Positions 38,136 to 49,300 of a DNA stretch of 64,000 nucleotides are shown here, one piece after another. Both the position numbers and the translations under genes were made by a program. Origin of the DNA: Stomorhina lunata (taxonomy: Eukaryota; Arthropoda; Insecta; Diptera; Rhiniidae); assembly GCA_933228675.1 (NCBI GenBank), contig OW121743.1, positions 112,205,781-112,269,780 of the forward strand, written 5' to 3'. Position 1 is the stretch's first letter, and each line of letters opens with the position of its first letter. The notes under the pieces were generated by a model. The model ran no database searches. It was not told where the DNA came from and saw only the letters and a list, made by a program, of their open reading frames with translations.

Positions 38136-38480
38136 AACAAAACCGTTTCGCAAACGTTTGCGGAGTGATTAAATCTTGTTTAATTTTGCAAAAGCATTTT
38201 TTGCAACAACACCACTACTCTACCCATGTAAAAGGTCATTAAAAAAAATATACCGAAAATAATCGATATTCTGTGATATTTAAGCCACAACGAACTTTTC
38301 GTAAACGTTTTTAGGGCTGTTTTGTACTTCAACATAGAAGATTAGCGAAAGGAATTTTGTTTGTTTTTTGCTCTTTTGACTTTTTAAATGATATTATTTG
38401 TTTAGTTTGTGGAACAAAACGATTAAAGTAAAGCTTAATCTGTCTTTGCGTTCTACAAACGTTTGCGAAAGGTTTTGTTT
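38136..38480. mobile_element. Candidate 345-bp foldback MITE
   Basis: The ends are inverted: AACAAAACCGTTTCGCAAAC then GTTTG at the left, and CAAACGTTTGCGAAAGG then TTTTGTT at the right, differing by one base. The CAAACGTTTG palindrome is in both ends, and a related GTAAACGTTTTT lies in the middle (38299-38310). No clear target duplication was found, and no coding content. Confidence 0.5.
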
Positions 38481-39420
38481 CTTTTCATACTCTGGTCTAA
38501 ATAGATCATCGATTTTTTGATAAACAAGAACAGTTAGAAACTTTAAACTAAATACAAGTAAATTTTTTTGCTAAAGGAAGCAATTTAGACAATAATGAAA
38601 ATTATCAAAGCAGGGGAATTTTCAACCCCCAGATTAATATAAGTTTCGAGTATCTTTATCTCAAGATATAGCTTTCAAACATTTTGCAATCTACCTTTTG
38701 CTCAATGACAAATTATTTCCAAATTTGTTAGGACTCCATAAAAATGTAATATTTATCCGCATTTATCTCTAGAGCTTTAAAAGTTGATAAGTTAGAGGTA
38801 GAGCCAATAAACTTAATGAAAGCAACAACAGAGCTAGTTCTTCATTCCATTCTAAAACCACTCTTTGTTGTTCAACTTTTTAGATAAGTTTGGACAAAAT
38901 TAAGTAGGATTAGATAGGGGTGAACTTTATTTTTAATACTAAAAAATTATCTGTGAATATTCAGGCATCCAATGAATTAATAAAAAATATCAGTAATACG
39001 GGAAACGCCAGGTCTCAAGTGGATGTATTTAATAAAAGTAGCTTCCCTTAATAAATTAACGAATACAAATTTTGCTACCCTACAGAAATTATTGAACTAA
39101 ATGATCCGTTTAAGTAAAAGAAAGTGGTTTTCCCATGGTTCAATATAATGCAATATCCAAAATATAATCAATACCATATCGAAGCTTTATATTCAAAAAA
39201 TTTTTTGGCCAAAATGGTTTTTAAATATGAATTTGTAGATAGCACTATTTGAATATAAACCCTCGATATTTTATTTCCAAAGTGATTTGCAAGATCATGT
39301 TTTTTACTCCTACTCCTGTGACTGACCTTCTTTTTGTTATTCCGTTCTATAGCAATGCTGTTAGCACAGTGTCCTATCGAAGAATAATATCTGTGGCAAT
39401 AAATGATAATGGCTTAATTT

Positions 39421-40293
39421 GAAATTAGCAGGGAACGAAAATAACTGTTATTTTTGAATTTTTGATTAAAAAAGCAACCTCAAGGAAATGTCGGAGAATA
39501 AAACCATACCATTAGATAGTCTTGGACTAAATTTTCAAAAAATGTGATGCTTTTTAAAAATCTGATTTTTATTTTTTAGAAAAAAATAACAGTTATTTTT
39601 CGATTTTTATTTTATTGAGGAAAAATAACAGTTATTTTTAACTTTTATTTTTTCGAGCAAAAATAAAAGTTATTTTTTAACTTTTATTTTTTCGAGCAAA
39701 AATAACAGTTATTTTTTACTTTTATTATTTCGTACATAAATAAAAGTTATTTTTTGACTTTTATTTTTTTGAGCAGAAATAAAAGTTATTTCTTGACTTT
39801 TATTTTTTCGAGCAGAAATAAAAGTTATTTTTGTGTTTTCAACCGTAATTATGGTTGCAAAACTCAACTTCATTAATTTTTGAGGATGCACAAATTATTT
39901 TCACTGAAAAATTATCGTTGTTTTAAATTTTTTTAATGAATTTATCATGAATTTAAACAAAAATAACTTTTATTTCTGCTCGAAAAAAAAAGTAAAAAAA
40001 TAACTTTTTTTTCTGCTCGAAAAAATAAAAGTCAAAAATAACTGTTATTTTTGCTCGAAAAAATAAAAGTTAAAAAATAACTTTTATTTTTGCTTGAAAA
40101 AATAAAAGTCAAAAATAACTGTTATTTTTTTATCGAAAAAATAAAAGTCAAAAATAACTTTTATTTCTGCTCGAAAAAATAAAAGTCAAAAAATAACTTT
40201 TATTTCTGCTCGAAAAAATAAAAGTCAAAAAATAACTTTTATTTTCTGACTTTTACGATAAAAGTTATAACAGTTACGGTCCCTGGAAATTAG
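39421..40293. mobile_element. hAT-like foldback MITE with 8-bp target duplication
   Basis: An 857-bp element (39429-40285) starts CAGGGAACG and ends CGGTCCCTG, inverted ends matching at 8 of 9 bases. It is flanked on both sides by the 8-bp direct repeat GAAATTAG (39421-39428 and 40286-40293). Ends beginning CAGGG with 8-bp target duplications are the signature of the hAT superfamily. Both arms hold short tandem units of about 36 bp (AAAATAACAGTTATTTTT, TTTATTTTTTCGAGC) in opposite orientation around a short unique centre near 39840-39950, so the whole element can fold back. There is no transposase, hence it is non-autonomous. The 60-codon frame inside is spurious. Confidence 0.88.
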
Positions 40294-41740
40294 TGCTTTT
40301 TCATTTTAGTACATATTCTTATTGTTTAGATCAAGATGTATCAAATATATAAAATGTCATTATTAAATAACCAAACTATACCTATTTATTTTTTTACATT
40401 TTTGTACAAAACCCATATATATATATATTTTTTTTTTTTTTTTTGGAGACAAAACACTTAATATTTCAAAATACGAAATTTCGACTTAAGCCATTATTAT
40501 TTATTGCCACAGATATGTACGAATAAACCGAATGAGGCTTATATAGTAAAAAATTTTAGTCGTTGTATTTTATTAATACTCGTACTTTAAAAAGATACAA
40601 AAATAAAAGTATTGTCATGTTTGTACTCGAGTAACTCGATTACTCGTGGAAAGTTACTCAAATAAATCTTTATTTTAATTAGCCATTTTAATTTACTCGA
40701 GCGATTAATTGATTTAATTTTTCCGATTAATCGAGCAATTATTACTCGAGTAAACACCCTAGTAAGGAGTAAGTATTTACATTTAAGCAATTTTCAATAG
40801 CGGGTTAATATGAAAGGCATGGTCAAATGTGGGCCGATTATTACGCCAATTTGCATATACATTAATGTTTTCATAAGACATACATTTCTGAGACTTAAAC
40901 AAATGTAAAGCATTTACATTCGATTAATGCCAACTTTCATGCCGTTCAAATGAATTTGGAATGCAAAATTGTAGCTTTTAGAGACTTACAATTATATTCT
41001 GGGAAAAATTTTTATTTTATTTAGTTAATTTTCAACATTTTTTGTCCTTATGGTAAAAATGCATAGTCATAAAATAAGGGTAAAAAATCTAGATGATGAA
41101 CGAGCTAATGACGAAAGGGAAGTGTCATGTGTCAATTTCTTTAATTTTTTATCTAAACTAGAGTAATACACTATATTAAAAGGAACACATGTTTGGATGA
41201 ATGAGATCACTGATTCTGATCATACTCCACTTAAGCTATTTGTCATTGTCTGTGTGGCACAAACTTCACAACTAGTCCATTAAACTTCCCCTAATAAAAT
41301 GAAGTAGCGTAAAATTACATGACACTGTTGAAATGTCAAGCAAACCGCCACAAGTTCAGACTTATATTACTTTTCACTGCACAAGCCAAACGGATGAGTA
41401 GATAAATTGTATAAATTTTAATTTTATATGAATGTGGATGACACAATAATTGTAGGGGCATGTGATTGTCATTTTAAATTATCTACAATAAAGTGAGTGG
41501 TATTTGTGATTGAATTATGAGGTTTTTTTTCTAACCCCAACAAACACGTGAGTAATTTAAGAAGCAAAAGATTTTAGAAAGATTAAAAAAATATGTTTAG
41601 AATTCTGCCACAAGGTAAAAGAATTAAAATTAAATATAATATGTATGTAATTAAAACTTAATATGTAATTCAAATATGTTGATTTTCTATTATATACAAA
41701 TCTTTTAGTTCGTAGAATTCATCTTTTTATTATTCCAGTA
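40294..41740. other. Spacer with a CTCGAGTAA-type hAT relic
   Basis: Includes (TA)5 followed by about 20 T (40418-40444). Between about 40600 and 40766 are TACTCGAGTAACTCGATTAC, TTACTCGAGCGATTAATTG and GATTAATCGAGCAATTATTA, ending in CTCGAGTAAACACCCTAG. The reverse complement of that end (CTAGGGTGTTTACTCGAG) resembles hAT-type MITE ends, but the other end and a target duplication are not convincing. No gene seen. Confidence 0.4.
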
Positions 41741-43589
41741 CATATTGAAGACTTTATTTTGAAAGTGAAAGTTAAGGTTCTGAAATTGTTGATCTTACTA
41801 TGCGAAAAATAACTAATTTTAAATTTACAAAACCTACTAAAATATTCACAGTCAAACACTTTGTAGTAAACGATTTGATACAAATTTTTATTTTGAAAGT
41901 GGTTAAATTCCCACATATGGCGGAATGATTTTTAATTTTCAAAAATTTCCTTTTTATATGAAATTTTTCAATAATTTGCGTTTTATAGGAAATTTTTCAA
42001 AAATTTGCGTTTTATAGGAAATTTTTCAAAAATTTGTGTTTTATAGGAAATTTTTCAAAAATTTACTTTTTATAGGAAATTTTTCAAAAATTTACTTTTT
42101 ATAGGAAATTTTTCAAAAATTTACTTTTTATGGGAAATTTTTCAAAAATTTACTTTTTATAGGAAATTTGTCAAAAATTTACTTTTTATAGGAAATTTTT
42201 AAAAAATTTACTTTTTATAGGAAATTTTTCAAAAATTTACTTTTTATAGGAAATTTTTCAAAAATTTACTTTTTATAGGAAATTTTTCAAAAATTTACTT
42301 TTTATAGGAAATTTTTCAAAAATTTACTTTTTATAGGAAATTTTTCAAAAATTTACTTTTTATAGGAAATTTTTCAAAAATTTACTTTTTATAGGAAATT
42401 TTTCAAAAATTTGCGTTTTATAGGAAATTTTCCAAAAATTTGCGTTTTATAGGAAATTTTCCAAAAATTTGCGTTTTATAGGAAATTTTCCAAAAATTTG
42501 CGTTTTATAGGAAATTCTCCAAAAATTTGCGTTTTAAAGGAAATTTTCCAAAAATTTGCGTTTTATAGGAAATTTTCCAAAAATTTGCGTTTTATAGGAA
42601 ATTTTCCATAAATTTGCGTTTTATAGGAAATTTTCCAAAAATTTGAGTTTTATAGGAAATTTTCCAAAAATTTGCTTTTTATAGGAAATTTTCCAAAAAT
42701 TTGCGTTTTATAGGAAATTTTCCAAAAATTTGCGTTTTATAGGAAATTTTCCAAAAATTTGCGTTTTATAGGAAATTTTCCAAAAATTTGCGTTTTATAG
42801 GAAATTTTTCAAAAATGTGCGTTTTATAGGAAATTTTTCAAAAATTTGCGTTTTATAGGAAATTTTTCAAAAATTTGCGTTTTATAGGAAATTTTTCAAA
42901 AATTTGCGTTTTATGGGAAATTTTTCAAAAATTTACTTTTTATAGGAAATTTTTCAAAAATATACTTTTTGAAGGAAATTGTTCAAAAATGTACTTTTTG
43001 AAGGAAATTGTTCAAAAATTTACTTTATATAGGAAATTTTTCAAAAATTTACTTTTTTAGAGGAAATTTTTCAAAAATTTACTTTTTATAGGAAATTTTT
43101 CAAAAATTTACTTTTTATAGGAAATTTTTCAAAAATTTACTTTTTATAAGAAATTTTTCAAAAATTTACTTTTTATAGGAAATTTTCAAAAATTTACTTT
43201 TTATAGGAAATTTTTCAAAAATTTACTTTTTATAGGAAATTTTTCAAAAATTTGCGTTTAATAGGAAATTTTTCAAAAATTTGCGTTTAATAGGAAATTT
43301 TTCAATAATTTACTTTTCATAGGAAATTTTTCAAAAATTTACTTTTTATAGGAAATTTTTCAAAAATTTATTAATTTTTTGGGAAATTTTTCAAAAATTT
43401 ACTCTTTTTTTGTAGGAAATTTTTCAAAAATTTACTTTTTATAGGAAACTTTTCAAAAATTTACTTTTTGAAGGAAATTTTTCAAAAGTTTGCGTTTTAT
43501 AGGAAATTTTCCAAAAATTTGCGTTTTATAGGAAATTTTCCAAAAATTTGCGTTTTATAAATCCACTTTCAAAATAAAGTCTTCATATG
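41741..43589 (+). mobile_element. Family A satellite inside terminal inverted repeats
   Basis: A 1.85-kb structure. The left end GAAGACTTTATTTTGAAAG (41748-41766) is inverted at the right end as CTTTCAAAATAAAGTCTTC (43566-43584). Between them is a left flank with another TTTTGAAAGTGG (about 41893), then about 55 units of the 29-bp family A repeat (41938-43559). The array is built of blocks: units with TTTACTTTTTATAGG alternate with units with TTTGCGTTTTATAGG and AAATTTTCC (42411-42790). There is no coding content. A satellite enclosed by inverted termini suggests a non-autonomous transposon carrying or seeding the satellite; no target duplication could be confirmed. Confidence 0.75.
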
Positions 43590-45194
43590 TATATGTATGT
43601 ATATAAATATGTATATAAAATTTATTTCTTTACAAAATTTTCTTTTCTGTCCACATCAATCAATTCTTTGCATTTAATTGCTTAAATTAAAATTCAGTCG
43701 GCAAAAAAGAGCAGATGTTTTCAAAAGATTTTCAAAGTGTTAAAGAAACATTTTATCTTGCAAATTGTTTATCATTTTTAAATAGTTTTCAATTTCTAAA
43801 ATCTACGAAAATTAGTCTTTAAATATTTACTATATAAATAAACATTCTCTGCTTTAGTTGAAAATTATTAAAATCTTATCTTGTTTATTTCACTAAAATC
43901 TAAACAAAATTCGACAGAAATTAAACCGCAACAAAAAGATTATACAGTTCGACTGTGATGATGCTAATGGGGGCATTATCTCTGTAACAGATAATTATTA
44001 TTTAGAAGGGATGAAAACTAGAGATAAAATATTGCACAAATAAAAATTATTATAAATGTAAGCAAATAAATAATACAATTTAATAAATAGTGATAAAAAT
44101 AATAATTAAATAGCAATTGAAAAGTATGAATGGAATAAATTGTAAATGTTATGGCGTTTGAATAATAAACAAAAGTTGTGAAAGTAAAAATAATAGTAAA
44201 ACTTGTTATAAACATTTTAAAAACACTATTTGTAATTAAATGGAAAATTAATTGAAATAAAAAACAAGAAAATTCTTCGACTTCTTAAAAATTTTAAAAG
44301 CTAATAATTTTATTAAATAAAAAAAAAGAAATCAGAAAATTTTTAAATTAAACAAAATTTTATTATAAAAATTTTCCATTCCATTTGCTATAAAGAATTT
44401 TCCTCGCAAACAAGGATCACCTTGAAAATTCACAAAAACACTAAAATGCTCTTTGCTTAAAATCTGCATTTAACCAGAAAATTTATTTTACTTCATTTCG
44501 TTTCGCATTTGTATATTCAAAATGTTTTCTTTTTTATTTCAAAATTTTTGTTCTTACATTATTTATGTTGTGGTTTTTAATTGAAAAGTACTTAATAAGG
44601 GGGAGGTACAAATTTTGTTGAGGCCATTGCCGAATAATGTATTTAAGTAGAAAGTTTTGTAAGTGAAAAATTCCTAACAATCTTAAGCTTATTTCACATT
44701 TAACAACAAAATTCTTTAAATACTTATTTATTATTTATTTTTGCTCTTTGGCTTTTATTGAAATTTGTAATATTTAGGAGCAAAAAAAACCGAAAAGAAA
44801 ACAATTTATTAAAAAGTTTTTTTTTTAACAGTTTCAAAAATACAATAAGTATAAATTTAAAGTAATAGATATAAATTGTTTTTTTTTTCTTCCTATCTAA
44901 TTTTAATGGTATAATTTATTGATATTTGCCAGAAGCCGGATGTTAAATTTTTTTTTGAGAAAAATTTTAAGTATATGGTTTTTAAGGTTAATTTTGTGGA
45001 GCTTTTTGGGGAGTTTTAAGATTTTAATGGTTGTGGGAATACATTTTTTCATTTTCGATGTTAGAAGTAAAAAGTTATTTTGAAATTAACTTTTCATGTT
45101 ATAAATTATTTAAAGTTATAAGTTAAAACATGGAAATTTATTGTTTTAATTGAATCTAAAGTGAAAAATAGCATTGACATGTTAGTTGTGAAAA
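43590..45194. other. AT-rich spacer, no gene seen
   Basis: Starts with ATGTATATAAATATG-type microsatellite (43588-43618). Otherwise low-complexity AT-rich DNA. A 65-codon minus-strand frame (44018-44215) is rich in F, I, T and Y and unconvincing. Confidence 0.5.
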
Positions 45195-45275
45195 CTTCAA
45201 TTCGAAAACAACTAGTGGAGACGATTATCCGATAAGCGAAAGCTAAGGCACACACACGTGCTCATGAAATGTATG
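45195..45275 (-). mobile_element. MITE family M1, fragment
   Basis: Contains AATTCGAAAACAACTAGTG, GACGATTATCC, AGCTAAGGCACACACACGTG and CATGAAATGT, matching the reverse complement of the central part of the M1 element. Both terminal repeats are absent. Confidence 0.7.
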
Positions 45276-45680
45276 CTTGTTTGAGCGTTTATGTGTATAG
45301 GAAATATAATGTGACCGATTGTCCCCATGTTTATTGATACAAAAGGTACATTTGAATTCAAAAAAGGACCAACATTTTTGTACCCTTTTCTCACCCCCTA
45401 TTTGGCTTATTTTCGAAGAAATAATAGATACGTGTCTTCTTAACTTTATATTTTTTTCAAACCCAATTTTATATTTGCTTCTGTCACTTTCAGTTTCAGA
45501 GATATCATGATAGTAATTCTTTATTTTTAACACCTTTTTACCCTAGCGGAAGAATTTCCCACAAATCTCTTCTCTTTGGACCTAAACATCGAAAAATGTA
45601 CCAAATTTTGCCGTTTGAATAAATAAGCCAGTGACACTAGAGTTTTATATATATAGATTTTCTGACTAGAGTAAGATATA
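45276..45680. other. Unique spacer before the 12-bp satellite
   Basis: More balanced base composition than its surroundings. Overlapping short frames on both strands (45243-45533 minus, 45319-45510 plus) contradict each other, and neither has a recognisable domain. Could be part of an old transposon; not assigned. Confidence 0.4.
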
Positions 45681-46664
45681 GACTAAGACAATGACTAAGA
45701 CATAGACTAAGACATAGACTAAGACATAGACTAAGACATAGACTAAGACATAGACTAAGACATAGACTAAGACATAGACTAAGACATAGACTAAGACATA
45801 GACTAAGACATAGACTAAGACATAGACTAAGACATAGACTAAGACATAGACTAAGACATAGACTAAGACATAGACTAAGACATAGACTAAGACATAGACT
45901 TAGACATAGACTAAGACATAGACTAAGACATAGACTAAGACATAGACTAAGACATAGACTAAGACATAGACTAAGACATAGACTAAGACATAGACTAAGA
46001 CATAGACTAAGACATAGACTAAGACATAGACTAAGACATAGACTAAGACATAGACTAAGACATAGACTAAGACATAGACTAAGACATAGACTAAGACATA
46101 GACTAAGACATAGACTAAGACATAGACTAAGACATAGACTAAGACATAGACTAAGACATAGACTAAGACATGGATTAAGACATAGACTAAGACATAGACT
46201 AAGACATAGACTAAGACATAGACTAAGACATAGACTAAGACATAGACTAAGACATAGACTAAGACATAGACTAAGACATAGACTAAGACATAGACTAAGA
46301 CATAGACTAAGACATAGACTAAGACATAGACTAAGACATAGACTAAGACATAGACTAAGACATAGACTAAGACATAGACTAAGACATAGACTAAGACATA
46401 GACTAAGACATAGACTAAGACATAGACTAAGACATAGACTAAGACATAGACTAAGACATAGACTAAGACATAGACTAAGACATAGACTAAGACATAGACT
46501 AAGACATAGACTAAGACATAGACTAAGACATAGACTAAGACATAGACTAAGACATAGACTAAGACATAGACTAAGACATAGACTAAGACATAGACTAAGA
46601 CATAGACTAAGACATAGACTAAGACATAGACTAAGACATAGACTAAGACAAAGACTAAGACATA
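45681..46664. repeat. 12-bp satellite array (GACTAAGACATA)
   Basis: About 82 copies of the 12-mer GACTAAGACATA. Variants are rare: CTTAGACA at 45900, ATGGATTAAG near 46171, CAAAGACTAAG near 46650 and an irregular first unit. Because 12 is a multiple of 3 the minus strand stays open, giving a 358-codon frame of repeated Leu-Cys-Leu-Ser and a second of Tyr-Val-Leu-Val; they are not called as genes. M1 MITE fragments lie on both sides (45195-45275 and 46690-46824). Confidence 0.97.
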
Positions 46665-46689
46665 CCCTAAAAAAAAAGATTCTATATTG

Positions 46690-46824
46690 TAAAGATGTTG
46701 TACTTCCATACATTGATTTGACATATGGTCGTTTTTAAAACTCCATAAAAAAAGCTTTAACTCTAATTCGAAAACAACTAATGATGAAGATTATCCAATG
46801 AGTGAAAGCTAAGGCACACACGTG
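46690..46824 (-). mobile_element. MITE family M1, truncated copy
   Basis: The terminal repeat TAAAGATGTTGTACTTCCAT is intact at the left, followed by TTGATTTGACATATGGTCG, a degenerate CCATAAAA block, AACAACTAATGATGAAG and AAGCTAAGGCACACACGTG. The remaining about 85 bp and the other terminus are missing. It begins 26 bp after the 12-bp satellite. Confidence 0.78.
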
Positions 46825-48079
46825 AATTGTAGCTTTGTTTAAATCCATTATTAGTATTATTGGTAGAATTAGTATTAATATTGAGCTTGTATAAAAATTA
46901 CTAAGTACTAGTACTAGTTTTGTTTTTAGTATTTAAAAATACTTTTTTTTGGTATAGTTTTTTCAAAACTCTTTTTAGCCAACTGACTAAATATTTAATC
47001 TCCATCAAACTAACAAAAACCAACAAACAATGACTGACACTTGACCATGACCATCAATTTGGCTTAAGCTACCGCAGTCATTATCACAACCTAAATACAA
47101 CTGAGCTTTTGCAAAAACTCATTAACATTATTTGCAAACTGTCAAATATTAATTGCAAAAAAAAAAGTTTAATAAAATTACAAAAAGCTTTTTAACAGAA
47201 AACTACTTATATTTCAAAAATATAATCTTTCAAGCTGCTTAGCTTTATAAAGTCCAGTTTTTCTTTGTAGTTTTTCGGTCGTTCAGTGTTTTCAACAATC
47301 TTGTCTATTTATGTATTAAGTGCATATTTGTGGTTTTTAATTACCAACTAATTGAACTTTAATTAACAACCAACATTATTAACAAACAAAGAAAAATTAT
47401 TTGTTCATTATTTTGTTCTTACTTAAGTATAAGAACAAAATTCAACCCTGATTTTGGAGGAGGCACCGAATGTTGTAAAAGTCATTTAGTCAAGCATTTG
47501 CAAGTTGTTTAATAAAATATTGTTAATTAAAATATTTTGTTTATTTTCTATAATTTTTACTTATTTTCATTTCAATCGCATTAATTGCCTTAACAACTCA
47601 TCTTTATGAATAATTAAACATGTAAATTTTAATTATGGTATTATTTTCTTGTTTTAATATTTTGGTTTCCATTCGATTTGTTAACTGCCGATACTATGAA
47701 CATTTAGTAATAATTGATTTTAAACCAAAATATTGCGGTTAGTTGTGAAGTACAGAATATTAATTACAATTATATTTTACTTATGAATTTATGTTGATAT
47801 TAGATTGGTAAATAATATGAATAATTTAGATATTTTTTTTTTATTCTATATATTTTATTTATGACCCTGGGCAATGTAAAAGGAAGGATACACGAAGTGT
47901 GTAGGTACTATTCATTTCGAGGACTTAATGTAATCACTAATTTATTTTATGATTATGTTAAAATTAACGATAATTCATTTTTGACTACTTTATTATTCGG
48001 TATAGCGATTACATAATTCCCATTTAGTTTATTCAAAATTTTAAATAAGTATGGTTTGCCGTATTGGGTGTATGAAATA
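46825..48079. other. AT-rich spacer, no gene seen
   Basis: Unique AT-rich sequence with a short AGTACTAGTACTAG motif (46905-46919). No open frame or element ends were found. Confidence 0.5.
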
Positions 48080-49300
48080 TTTTTTAGAAAATTTTTCGAT
48101 ATAAAAATATTTTTTTTTATCAAAAATTTTCGGTAGAAAAATTTTTATATTTTTAGATTTTTATATTTTTAAGATAAAAATATTTTTTAGATATTTTTGA
48201 CACAAACATTTTTTGTATAGAATACAATTTTTATCGAAATATTTTTTATAGAAAATTTTTCGATAAAAATATTTTTCGTTAGAAAATTTTTTGATAAAAA
48301 TATTTTTCTGTAGAAAAAATTTTCTATAAATTTTTTTTTCAGTAGAAAAATTTTTGATAAAATAATTTTTGATAGAAAAATTTTTATATAAGAAATTCTA
48401 TAGAAAATTTTTTTACAGAAAAATATTTTTATCGAAAATTATTCTTTAGAAAAAAATTTTTGTCGAAATATTTTAAAGAAAATTTTTCGATATAAAAATA
48501 TTTTTTTTATCAAAAATTTTCGCTTAAGTTTATATTTTCCTATAGAAAATTTTGTTATCAAAATTTTTCTATAGAAAATTTATGATAAAAAATTTTTCTA
48601 TGGAAAATTTTTGATAAACAAAATATTTTTCTATACAAAAATTATCTGATAAAAAAATTTTCTATAGAAAAATTTTTGATGAAAAACTTTTTTTATAGAA
48701 AAATTTTAGATGAAAAACTTTTCTATAGAAATATTTTTGATAAAACAAATTTCTATAGAAAAATTTTTGTTAAAAAAAATTTCTATAGAAAAAATTTTCG
48801 ATAAAAAAAATTTTTTGATGAAAAAATTTTCTATAGAAAAATTTTTGATAAAAAAAAATTTTCTATAAAAAAATTGTTGATGAAAAAATTTCTATAGAAA
48901 AATTTTTGATGAAAAAATTTTCTTAGAAAAATTTTTGATGAAAAAATTTTCTTAGAAAAATTTTTGATGAAAAAATTTTCTTAGAAAAATTTTTGATGAA
49001 AAAATTTTCTTAGAAAAATTTTTGATGAAAAAATTTTCTTAGAAAAATTTTTGATGAAAAAATTTTCTTAGAAAAATTTTTGATGAAAAATTTTTTATAG
49101 AAAAATTTTTGTGAAAAAATTTTCTATAGAAAAATTTTTGATAAAAAAATTTTCTATAGACAAATTTTTGAAAAAGAAAAAATTTCTAGAAAAATTTTTC
49201 AAAAAAAAAAAATTCTATAGAAAAATTTTTGATAAAAAAAATTTCTATAGAAACATTTTTGATAAAAAAAAAATCTATAGAAACATTTTTGATAATAATA
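48080..49300 (+). repeat. Family G satellite array, ~29-bp unit
   Basis: Degenerate on both sides (units with TTTTTGATAAAAAA and TTTTCTATAG), but seven near-identical units of a 29-bp repeat (GATGAAAAAATTTTC, TTAGAAAAATTTTT) lie at about 48905-49090. The 64-codon frame at 49111-49305 is repeat-derived. Confidence 0.9.

Noticed and set aside
45637..46724. Minus-strand 358- and 274-codon frames of Leu-Cys-Leu-Ser and Tyr-Val-Leu-Val repeats
   Set aside because: Two overlapping frames of the same 12-bp satellite; only short unique ends and no gene context.
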